Assembly: GCF_036850765.1 (NCBI RefSeq)
Contig: NC_089495.1
Location: forward strand, 193,333,847 to 193,397,846
Source: Saccopteryx bilineata
Taxonomy: Eukaryota > Chordata > Mammalia > Chiroptera > Emballonuridae
Reading direction: 5' to 3'
DNA length: 64,000 nt
Part shown: positions 25,936 through 38,000 of the stretch, one piece after another
Layout: every line of letters begins with the position of its first letter
Numbering within the stretch: position 1 is the first letter of the stretch
Position numbers and translations under genes: made by a program
The notes under the pieces: model-generated
Databases searched by the model: none
The model's input: only the letters and a program-made list of their open reading frames with translations
Told to the model about the DNA's origin: nothing

Positions 25936-26087
25936 CTTTCTTCGGGAAGTACCTGAATGAATACAACGGCTCCTACGTGCCACCGGGCTGGAAGGAGTGG
26001 GTTGGCCTCCTTAAAAACTCCCGCTTCTATAACTACACACTCTGTCGGAACGGGGTGAAGGAGAAACATGGCTTCGACTACTCCAAG
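25936..26087 (+). CDS. SULF2: SULF2 exon, first in window (152 bp)
   Basis: The acceptor is CTCCAG and the donor is AAG|GTAAGT. The first two bases finish an Ala codon, then 50 codons run from [11 protein letters not shown] to HGFDYSK in the catalytic domain. Human has Ser where this has Phe in HG(F)DYSK. It carries NGS and NYT sequons. The phase fits the upstream human exon that ends in the Tyr-Arg-Thr segment. Confidence 0.96.
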
Positions 26088-29000
26088 GTAAGTTCTGCAG
26101 CCTTTGCAGCCTGTTGCATCACTCCCCTGCTCCCGCACTCTGGGGGCCATGCAGTGAGTGTCACACTTGGGGTCGGTGGGCTTGGGTTCAGAGCCCAGTC
26201 TTGACATATTATGTGCCCTTGGTTACTCTACTTACTCCTAAGAGCCTCGATTCCCAAATCTGGGAAATGGGCACACCCTTGTGTCCTTAATAATGTATAC
26301 CTACCATGGTCCAGGCACCGTGCTGGGTGTTTGATGTGTGTACTGATCTTCACAACCATCACGTAAGGGTGAGTGGACTAGTTGAATTTGATTCATTATT
26401 CATTTGTTCCCTCAAGTATTTATTGAGAACCTGCTCTGTGCCAGGTGCTGGGTATCTAAGGGCGAGCCACACCACAGTATAGAAACACATGTGTGTTCAT
26501 ATATGTGCACATATACATGTGCACGTATGCGTGCACACACACCAGCCTGTCTCCTATTTTGTATTCTCCAGTATGAGCCATTTTAACCATCTCAAAATCT
26601 TTACTAGTACTCTCCTGTCCTGAATTTATCCAAGTCTTATCTACCTGTCTTCCAGGAAGCCTTTCTAGATTGCCCTAAGCTGTAGGATTTATCCTTTTTT
26701 GTATCAGACTGTTCTTTTTCCGTTGTTAACTCAAAGTGGCTCAGGTGAAGAGGAGACCTATTCGCCTAGTTAACTGACTGCACAGTAATAGCATCAGACA
26801 TGTGAATGAGGCCAGGGGCTCAAACGCAGCCTTCAGGCAGTGGTTTCTTCTCTTCGGCCATTTACAGCGGACAGGCTCCCTCTCTCCCCTCCTAGTAGCC
26901 ACACGGCCATCCTCCCATCCTCTGAGCTTCCTGCCCAGCTGCGAGCGCGGGCATCTCCCACAATTCCCGGAGAGTCTTCGGGCATCCCAATGGCTCCGGC
27001 TTAGAGTCCTAGCATCGAATAGTGAGATGGATTTATTAGTAAGAGCTGCAACCCTCACCCCACCCCACCCGCCAATGGCAGCACAGTTCAGCTGGTGGGT
27101 CCCATCGCCGTCCCCGAGAGAGACCGACTATTGTTTTCCTGTTGGGGTCCAGCCCCTCCTTTCCACCCAAGAGCTTTGCACCCTTTTTGGAACCACTATT
27201 AGTTACCATTGTCACTTTAAGAGCTTTTCTAACATCTTTAGAGCTTGTTCTACAACTACACCAGATCTCTGCGACTGATGTTAACATTTTTATGTAATAG
27301 GTTCTGCAAGCCCCCTTATAAAACCCTTCTTCGCTCCTGGAATTCATCATAAAACGTATTCATGGAAAAGTGCATCAGATAGCAAGTGGCTCTCACCCCT
27401 TCTCTGCCTTTCTCGCTGTCCCCCATGTGCACTTGGATGACTGTTCTCTAGGGCAGGGGTCTCAAACTCAACTCAGCATGTGGGCCGCAGAGCAAGATCA
27501 CAGCCGTTCAGCGGGCCGCACTAGGTATACAAAAGGCAACTGTTACGCAACACTTTTCTCACTGCAGTTGAAAACAAAAACAAAAAATCAGTACAACAAG
27601 CACAATCGTACATGCAGTTTACTCAGTGTCACAAAACGACCAGAAACTGTAGTTCGCATCACAACTGCTGTTAACTAAGCTAATATCTAGCTAGGATGCT
27701 AGAGAAATGAAAAATACAAGTAGGCCCCTAGGCTTACTTAATTTTATCCAAAATATTTTGAACTTCGTGGATTAGTCTGCGGGCCGCACAAAATCGTTCG
27801 GCGGGCCGTGAGTTTGAGACCCCTGCTCTAGGGGTCTTCCTTGGTGCTCAGAAGTATATGAAGGCCACGGTGTGGCTTCTCGCCACTCAGCCTTCCTCCC
27901 CTCTTCCTGAAAAGATGGAGTCTCCCAGGGTTTCACTCTGTAGCTTGCTCTCCTGACTGCGTATCCTCAGCAACCCCCCGCCTCCCTGACTGCAGGTCCG
28001 CCGCCCTTGTGTCCGCACAGCCCTGCGTGGTATGAAAGCAGCGGGAGCCCCCTGGTCCTCTCCTTGTGGCCGGTCATGGCTTTGTCAACCACGCTGCGGC
28101 GACCGGCCCTGTGCGTAGGCGTGGCGTGTGCGTGTCCCTGAGCGCACACGGACATGGGTGGTGTGTGTGTATATCATCCAGCATAACTCAGGGTAGAAGC
28201 CGTAGCCGCTTCTTCCCCTTTTCTCCTCTCAAATAGGAACCTTTTTTAAAAGTGGTCATTTCGGACAGAGCTGCTTCTGAGGAAGCAGTGGGTCCATTTC
28301 AAGAACTCATTGCCTTCCAGAGAAATCTGCGGCGAAGGATTTGGCAAGTCCAAGGAGAGTGTAGGCCCGTCTCAGCTGCCCGGCCCACCCTGGGGGGCCC
28401 TTAGTCTCTGCTCGGTGCTGTCCGCCCCTGCCGCCCGCCCGGTGTCCACGCGGGTCTCACGGCACGCGCCTCGTGCAGCTCCTCAGTGCGTCCCTGCACC
28501 GCACCTGCTGCTCCACCCCCCTTGCTGCTCCTCCAACACGGGGCAGGCTCATCCCTGCCTCTGAGCCCCGCCACTGGCTGTTCCTGTGCCTGGGACCCTT
28601 CCCTAGACCATGGGTTCTCAGTCCTGGCTGCACAACTGGAATCCCCCAGGGACCTTTTAAAAAGTCCTACCTCCAGACTGAACAATTAAAGCAGAGCCCT
28701 GGGAGTGGGCCCCGGGCATCAGGAAAGCTGCCCCGAGGATCCCAGCCACTGAAATGCTGAGATGCGTGCCAGTGATGGAGCGCTTCCCCCTCCTCACTCC
28801 GGGCTCAGCCAGATGTCACCCCTTCAGAGAGGCCACCTCCGACAGCCCTAGCTCCAGGGCGCCCCCACCCCGGCTCCCAGTCACGCTTTGGCCTGTCCTG
28901 TCTTCCGTCATCCGGCACGCCCTGTCACGATCTTGGCCTTTTGTTTACATGTTCGTCCGCACCTGCCCAGGAACGCAGGGCTGAACCCGCCCCGACAGAG

Positions 29001-32000
29001 GGTCACCCCTGGAAGCCTCGAAAAGGCTTCTGAAGGCCTCGGCACCAAGACGCAGGAGCCTGATTGCAATATTTCCCAGCTGTGTGACGTTGAGTCCTAT
29101 AACTTCTCTGTGCTTCAGTTTCCTGTTATGGAAAACAGGGCTTCCCATCACACTGGCTTTCTGCAGTTATGTAAGAACTAAACAAGCCAACACAAGAAAA
29201 CACAGACCAATTCCTGGCACCCCATAAGCACTCACTAGAAGCTGTTATTATTGTCATCTCTATCGTGAATGAATGACAAATTGCAGTTCTTGTGTGTCCT
29301 TCCTAGCCTGTCCTTTGGGTGGTGGTTGTTTTTTTCTCCATTATGCACGGCACTATTTGACATTCTTTTTTTTTTTTTTCCACTTCTGACTTCTTACCTG
29401 TCTGCCCCCTGGACCGTCAACTCCGCGAGGGCAGGGATCGACTGTTTTGGTCTCTGCTGGGTCCTGATGCCCAGCACGGTCGGTGCCTGGCACAGGGCGG
29501 GCGCTCCGTACGCATGCTCAGCTCCTCACGAGTTCTTGTCTGTCCCGTGCCCCCCCAGGATTACCTGACAGACCTCATCACCAATGACAGCGTGAGCTTC
29601 TTCCGCACATCCAAGAAGATGTACCCGCACAGGCCCGTCCTCATGGTCATCAGCCACGCAGCCCCCCACGGCCCCGAGGACTCGGCCCCCCAGTACTCGC
29701 GCCTCTTCCCCAACGCCTCGCAGCACATGTAAGCTTCGGCACCTGTAGCCTGCCGAGCCCGGGGCTGGTATGGAGGCGGGAGGGCCAGGCTTCGGTCGCT
29801 GTCAGTACACAGTGGCGACACTCAGCTCGCCTGTGGGGGAAGCGGGGTGCCAATCCAGCCAGACCGGCCAACGCACCAAGGCAGGCAGCAAGATTTTATC
29901 TTGGGACCCGCCTCCCGCCACGGGGTCTGTGGCTAGAACTGCATTTCAGCATAATAGGTTTCCTTTGTAATCCTATTACTTTATACATTTTAAAATGTTC
30001 TTTTGGGAAGGGGCCCCCGGCTGCCTCAGACTAATATAATATATCCGCCCACCTTTATCAAGCTTCGGCCGTGTGGCAGGCTCTGCGCTGAGCCCCTGAC
30101 AAGGCACCAGATCGCTGAAATGTTCGCAGTGACCCTTGATGTATTAGTTAACAAATTACCCAGAAGTCTAGCCGCTGAAACCGACAGGGTGTGTTATCTC
30201 GCAGTGTGTGTGAGCCAGGTGTCTGAGCATGGCCCAGGGTCCCCTGAGGTGGTAAGGAAGGAGCTGCAGCCACCTGCAGCTTGCCTGGGCTTGCCCGCGT
30301 GGCTGCTCCTTGGCCCACCTCTCACGGCCCCGTGGCTGGCTTCCTCCCGAGCAGAAGATCCGAGGTAGAGAGAAGGGTGGGGAGGTGGCGAGGAGGCCGG
30401 GGTAGAAGCCGCGTCTTTTATCACCTAACCTCAGATGACATGCCTTCGCTGCCTTATTCTTCTGGTCACACAGACAGTGCCCCTGCGTGTGGGAGGGGCT
30501 GCACGAGTGTGTGACCACCAGGAGATGCAGGGCTCTCTCGGAGGCTGTCAATCATGCGTAGTAGTCCCATTTTACAGGCCAGGAAACAGAGGCACAGAGA
30601 GGTGAGGTAACTTCCCTAGGGTCACCCAGCTGGTAAGGGGAAGAGCTAGAACTCGAATCCAGCCCCCTGCCCCTCCAGCCCTCCTCCCTCCAGCTGGCTA
30701 GTAAATCTTTCTGGAAAGTTCTGCTTTTCTTTGTCTCAGACCACCTCCTTCTTAGTGGTGACACTCAGCAGCCCTTGCTGTGACATTGGGGAGACGAGGA
30801 CAGGTAATTTGGAATCCTACTGAATATTCCAGGCTTTTAGTCTTCATTGCACTCTGAATACGTTGCCCTCCTCAGGCCCCTCGCTGTATTTACTTTCTGA
30901 CAGCACCCAAAGTGGCTCGGAGAGGGTAAGAGGTGTGAACCGCTGAGCCCCTGGTCTCTGGGGAGGAAGATTTGACAGGTGATGAACTATGCTGCAGGGG
31001 CTGCAGTGCTGCCCTCGCCCACCAGAGGGCAGCACCACCTCTCTGCGCATCTGGTTTGCCTGGCCCCGTCCCATTCCTCCACCAGATTGCAAGTCTTCCC
31101 CAGCCCTGTCCCCCACCACTAATGGCTCACCTTGGCAAGAGGGGCATGTGGCCAGCTCAGTCCCACCGAACAGAGAAGCCGTGGGGTGCAGGGGTACATT
31201 TCTGTGGCTTCTCCTTTAAAAGAGGTGTGGGCAGCCTCTCTTCCCCCCATTCCCTGGCAGCCCTGGTGTTTCATGATGAGGTTGTTTGACATTGCCTGCT
31301 CATTTATTATCCCTTTGAAATGAAAATTACAGAAATCGAACATGAGCAGCGCCTGCGATGACTTACCCAGAGAACCCCCACGCCTTATTAGGGGTGTATT
31401 TGGAAGGCTCGCTTATCTCTGGCGTATAATCATTTCCAAAACAAAACCAGAAAGTTCTGCAGCTGGGATGTTTAGTTATGACAGTCAAGGGGGACGGGGT
31501 GGAGGAGGGGACAGAGCCCTGCCTGTTGGGTCAGAGTTCCAGATCTTTCTGTCAGGCTGCTGTCAGACTCTCACCCCTCAAGACTGTGTCCTGTTCCTGG
31601 GGGCCTTGTGGGTTCAGAGCAATGCTGCTGGAGGCCCTGTCGTCCCCCTTCCTCACTCACACACACACTTACTCTGACACTCACACTCATACACATACAC
31701 TCAAACACTCACTCCACATGCACCATTAAACACAGACACACACAGATACAGACACAAACACAAATATACAAATAGATACAGACACACGCAAACGTAAAGA
31801 TACACACACACAAATGCGTGCACAGTCCATACACAAACACAGACATATGTGCATACAAATCAGACACAAACAGACAAGGTACAGGCACACAGTTACACAA
31901 GGGCACACACAAATCTATACACACATACACTGACACACACACAAAGATAGAAATACATTCAGAGTTACCAGGGGTGGGGGGAGGGAGGACATGGGAGGGA

Positions 32001-35000
32001 GGGAGGGAGAGAGTTAGGGGGAGGGGGAAGGGCACAGAGAACTAGATAGAGGGTGGCGGAGGACAATCTGACTTTGGGCGAGGGGTACGCAACATAATTT
32101 AATGACAAAATAACCTAGACATGTTTTCTTTGAATATATGTACCCTGATTTATTAATGTCATCCCATTACCATTAATAAAAATTTATTTTAAAAAAAAAT
32201 ACATTCAGATACAAAGCAGATAAACACAGACACACATACTTAAACATAGATACACACAAAGATGCAGATATAAACATACAGACACACAAAAACAGCTATG
32301 CAAACGGACACATACACACAAACATGCACAGACACAGGCACACCAGCACCCAGGTGTGTACACACAGCCAGATATACACACAGAGACACCAGCCCCCGGA
32401 GCTGTGTTCTAAGTGCAGCATCTGACCGGGGGTGCACAGGCCTCTCCATCTCTCACCCACGGGAGCCAGGGAGCCAGGGAGCCTCACCCTTGCAGCCTTG
32501 GGTGCGAGCGAGGGGGGCTGCCAGGGGAGAGTCTCCTCCCTGCGCCCCCAGCAGAAGCGGGGAGGCCCTTCTTCAGGCCCTGCCGAAAACACACCACACA
32601 TTCCTGGGATTCCTGAGGAAGTGAGTCTGGTCTGCAGGCTGCCGCGTTCTTAGGAAAATGCGAGGCGTCTCTGAGGAAGCCTGGCCTCTTGCAGGCGACC
32701 AGCAAGCCTGCGGCACTGGTCCCTCGCGGAGACCCTGGGCTCTGCGGCCTCTGCCTCTTGGAGCAAAGGCTACAGAACTCACCCTCCGCAGGCTCCGGAC
32801 GAACTCACTCCTTGCTGGTCTCAGGACAGACTCCAGCCTGACCGCCTCTCATGGATTCAGGGATGACTGCTCAAAACCACCTCCTGGAAGGTGGCCCCTC
32901 GGGCCTGCAGGAACAATGTTCCCGCACTGCCCGATGGCTCCGAGAGGTCTTTGTGCAGCCCGGCCGCGGGGTGGTGGGGGGGCTGTTCCCAGGAGTGTTT
33001 TACACGGGGGTCAGGCCCCAGCTAGCCCGCAGGAGAGCGCAGGGGTTCTCATCATCAAAGCACGCCTTGGGCCAGCTCGGATTTAGTGGCCGGAGACCAG
33101 CGGGGACTGAAAGGGGAGTCCAGGGGGAATCTGGAGGCCGTGACTCAGCCCGCTCTGCATAGCAACCGTCTCCAAAACTGTGCAAAACCACGGGGTCACT
33201 GCTTCCACCCTGAGAACCTGCCGTGCGTGCGTGTGTGCATGCCAGGCGCTGGGAAGGTCCCGCGTGGCCTGCGGGAGGGAAGGGACTTCGGCCCTGTTTT
33301 GCCCTCCCTCACCTCTGCCGCCCTTTGCCTCTTAATCCTCACTTTGAAAAGCCTTTTGTCTTCAAGGCCCTGGAAACTCAACCTTTCTATGCCGCTCGGC
33401 CTGGGGAGGAGTTAAGATCTGGGGGAACCTGGAGGGTCACCAGTGCAAGGGACGGCCACCGTGGGTGGGGTTTTACTTATCAGTGGCGTCCCAACCCAGA
33501 ATACCCATCTTTTGGAGGGGTTGGCAGCAGCTGAGATCCTGGGCGAGAGGACAGGCGGTGTCCTCAGTTTGGGACAGAGTCATACGTTACTGGAATCTGC
33601 AAACTTCCGTGGTCACAAACTGAATTAACCTGAGTGTCTGGGCCGCTAAATCCCCCAGCAGGAATTTCTTGGCCAAAGTTTTATTCAAACACTGTGGTGA
33701 GAGTCTCTGGTCAAGTCCACGTGTCGGAGAGTGTTTCCAGGCAGGTGGTGCTGGCCCGCCACACCCGCCCGTGGGGTTCAGAACCCAGCCCTGCCTTGGG
33801 CAGATCAGTCCCCTCACGGGGCCTCAGTTTCCTCATTCTCACACCAGCTCCTAGGAAGCGCCAGCTCCTAGGACGGTGATGAGCATTAACTTGCAGTGGG
33901 TGACGGAAGGCGAACCCTTCAAGCTGTGCCCAGCACGCGGAAGCGCTCAGGAGAAGGCAGAGGCGATCGTTTAGGGGTTCGTCCATCGTTGGCCTCCACA
34001 GCCGACCCGCCAGCAGGAGTCGCAGTTTAGTGGCTTCACCACCCACCCACTCAGTCCACCGAGACAGGACCCCCAACTTCTCTGACCCTCCGTGTCCCCT
34101 TTCGTAAACGGGAGGTGAAAATACACAGGAAGAAGAACGGTGACGACCGAGTGATAGAACAGGGACCCGTCCCAGGCGCACACGTTCGGGCAGCCCCCGG
34201 CCAGGGTTGGCCGTACGTGCATGACTGTTACTTATCTAGTTCTTCATCAGTTTCCTTTCTTTGAACCAAAGTCTATTGCAAAAGGGCATTCGGTAGTCGC
34301 GCCTTAACCGTGATAAGTGTCACCTGCCACCTACCCAAGGTAACCGGAGAGGAAGTGCAGGCCCAGTGAATTAGAGCTGGGCACTGCGCCTGCGGGAGGC
34401 TCGGGACTTGAGTCTCGCTCCTTCTTTTAAAGGGGAAGTGAGCAAAGCCCAGACAGGTGTCAAAGGAGGATTGACATCGGACCGAGGCTTTGGCCTTGAC
34501 GTGGACGTGCTCAGAACCAGAACGGGAGGGGCTCTTGGAGTTTGTGGCTCGGGGTCATTTAATGCTGTGACTCCTGAGGTCTCCCCATGTGGCCACTCCA
34601 CACGTGGAGAAATGCTGGCCTCACGTTCAGCAGAGACCCTGACACCTGTGCCCACTCCCGCCCCATGGAGTGTTTCATGCCGGGCTGCAGACAGGGCACG
34701 GGGCCAGGGGCGCTCACTCCTGGCCAGGGCGGGCCGGGGGACCGGCCCAGCGCCCTCCGGCCTGACCTCTGCTGTGTTTGCCCGCCAGCACGCCGAGCTA
34801 CAACTACGCGCCCAACCCCGACAAGCACTGGATCATGCGCTACACGGGGCCCATGAAGCCCATCCACATGGAGTTTACCAACATGCTCCAGCGGAAGCGC
34901 CTGCAGACCCTCATGTCCGTGGACGACTCCATGGAGACGGTAGGCCGCCGGCCCCGCCTGCCTCCCCCCAACCCCCGCACGCCCGCCCTCTGCTGACACC

Positions 35001-38000
35001 CCCCTCCCTTCACCCCTTCCCGGGTGTCATCAGCCCGAGAAGAACGGGACCGGAGCAGGATGAAAGGCTTTGAGCAACCCCTGCCTCCGTGAAACTTAGG
35101 TGCTGGCCCTGCTCTGTTCAGTGTGGTAGCCGCGTGTCACGAGTTGCACTTTTTTTTAACAGCTTTCTTGAGATACACCCTACAATTCACCCAGTTAAAG
35201 TGTACGGTTCAGTGCTTTTAATATATTTGCAGACTTGTCCGGTCAGCACCACAGTCAGCTTTAGGACATTCTCATTTCCCCAGAAAGAAACCCTGCAGCC
35301 CTTAGCTGCCCCCCCCCGGGACCCCCGCACCCTTCACCCTTACGAGCCACCAGTCTCCTCTGTCTCTGTGGACTTGCTGCTTCCGGACGTGCCACAGGAG
35401 GGGAATCCCACCAATACGCGGTCTTCTGTGACTGGCTCCTTTCACTCAGCCCAGTGTTTTCAAGGTCCCTCCACACGGTGGCGCACATGGGAACGTCATT
35501 CCTTTAGACTGCTGAGTAATATTCCACCGTTGGGGATTGTATGTCGTATACTTGACTGATGGCTATTAAAATTAATTGGAATATAGGACAGTTTAAAGTT
35601 CACTTCCTCATTCACACTAGTAGCCACACGTGGCTGGTGGCTACCGTACCGGACAGGACAGGACAGAAATTAACGTTGCCGACAGCACAGAAAGCTCTAT
35701 GGGACAGACAGCGCCGTGGTAGGTCACAGACGCCTGCCACAGGCTGCAGTCCAACATCATTCATTCGTTTGTTTGTTCATCTATTGAGTGACAAAAGTCC
35801 CTGCTCCGAGGGGGCTTACACTCTAATGCAGGGGCGCAGACACCCCACAAATAAGTAGGAGAGACAGAGGTGAGGGGTGTGGTGAGGAAAAGGGGACAGA
35901 CAGTGACAGGCCGTGGGGAGGCGACCGCTATATATGACACAGCCCCCGGGGCCCCGCTGAGAGGTGACTGCGGCTGAGTGAGGTCCTGAGGGCGGGGGGG
36001 CACGGGCCTGCGACCTCGGGTCCCACCAGCCTCGGAGAGCGGGCGGGGTGCACAGAGCCCTCATGTCTCGCCCGCGCCCCAGATTTACAACATGCTGGTG
36101 GAGACGGGCGAGCTGGACAACACCTACATCGTGTACACCGCCGACCACGGCTACCACATCGGCCAGTTCGGCCTGGTGAAGGGGAAGTCCATGCCGTACG
36201 AGTTCGACATCAGGGTCCCGTTCTACGTGCGGGGCCCCAACGTGGAGGCTGGCTCGCTGTGAGTGTCCCCCCATCCCACGCTGCTCCAAACTCCCAGGGG
36301 GGGCCTCGGGGCTCTGCTGGCCCCCAGACGGGCAAGAAGCAGGCAGTTCAATCGTGCAGGCCCGAGCCGCTCCCGGGGCGGCTCCCGTCCTGGCAAGGGA
36401 ACCTCGGTGCCAAGGGAAACAGTGCCCGTGTCACTCGGATTCTGACTCGTCGCACGCACCTCTGTGGGGGACGGAGAGGCCAGGAGCCGTTAACACCTGT
36501 GAAAACAGTGTTCGTGGTGGGCAGTGTGCCAGGGAACCAGGGAGCCGGCCTGGTGTCGCCGCCAGCGGGTGGGAGGGCCGCCTTGGTTTCTGTCTGGCTG
36601 GGCGCCCCTGGGGGCTGGTGGCTGGCGGGTGAGATCCGCTGAGCCGGCTCCCCTGCCACCCTTTCCTCGAGGACCACGTGGCCCTCAGCCAGGCTCCTCC
36701 ATGGTTAACCTGTCAGGTGGCACGTCTAGCAGCAGTAAGTGCCGTGTCTTGGGCAGGGAGAGAGAGGCAGGAGGCCGGCCATCATGGCAGCAGCTTCCCT
36801 GGATCTGCTGGGACACGACGGACACCAGCTTGACTGGTTTTTTAAAATGTAGATACGTCGCTATTAAGCCGCTTATTTGGTCTGACTTCCATCCGAGCCC
36901 CGAGCCCAGGCTGGACACCCTCAGGCACTGTCGAGGCCGCAGAATTCCTCCCCAAAAGGGTGCAGGCCATGCCCCAGGGGGTCTAGATGGTCCTGCCACC
37001 TTGGACACCTGGTGACAGTTTCCAGAGGCAGGCACAGCTCCATCCCCTTCCTCCGCCGACCTCATCAAATCGCTTCCTGTGATCGTAGCTATGGTTATGT
37101 AGCGGTCATTTTTCAGGCCCAGCTCTAAGTACCTTCCATCCGTGCAGGTACTCATTTAAGCATCACAACAACCCAGTGGAGTCGATGCTGTTGTTATCCC
37201 TTCCATACGGAAGGAAACGGAGGCCCAGAGAGGGAAGTTGCCTGAGGTCACATGTCAGGGAGGAGCTGGGCTTTGAAGCCAGGATTCTCTGCTCCTGCCA
37301 GCCTGGCAGCCACCCATACCGCCTCTCAGCAGCCTTGATCCACTCCTGTGAATAGAAAGAGTGTGACCCACTAAGGACTCTGGAAGCACTGGCATTGTGG
37401 GTTTGGTCAGCCTCAGAGTCTGTGAGCTGGTGCACAGGACCCCAAATCACAACCTCATACAGACAAAACAACGAGAATGCTCATTTCAGACTTGGGGCTG
37501 ACGGCACACAGAATCACAGAATATCTGTCAGCCAGGACTCCTTAGGCTGCAAGCAGAAATGACCATCATACTGGACAAGGCTTAAAAAGATAAAATGGCC
37601 TGACCAGGTGGTGGCGCAGTGGGTAGAGTGTCAAACTGGGATGCAGAGGTCACAGGTTCGAGACCCCGAGGTCGCCAGCTTGAGTGCGGGCTCATCTGGT
37701 TTGAGTAACAAAGCTCACCAGCTTGGACCCAAGGTCGCTGGCTCGAGCAAGGGGTTGCTCGGTCTGCTGAGGGCCCGCGGTTAGGGCGCATGTGAGAAAG
37801 CAATCAGTGAACAACTAAGGTCTCGCTACGAAAAGCTGATGATTGATGCTTCTCATCTCTCTCTGTTCCTGTCTGTCCCTGTCTATCCCTCTCTCTCTGA
37901 CTCTCTCTCTGTCCCTGAAAAAAAAAAAAAAGATAAAATGAAGGCAGTAGTTAAAGTAACTGGAAAGTCCAAGGCTAGCCGGGCTTCAGGCACAGCTGGC

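Noticed and set aside
34408..35073. 221-residue + frame across a SULF2 exon
   Set aside because: It reads the exon in the wrong frame and runs through intron. The SULF2 frame explains the exon fully.
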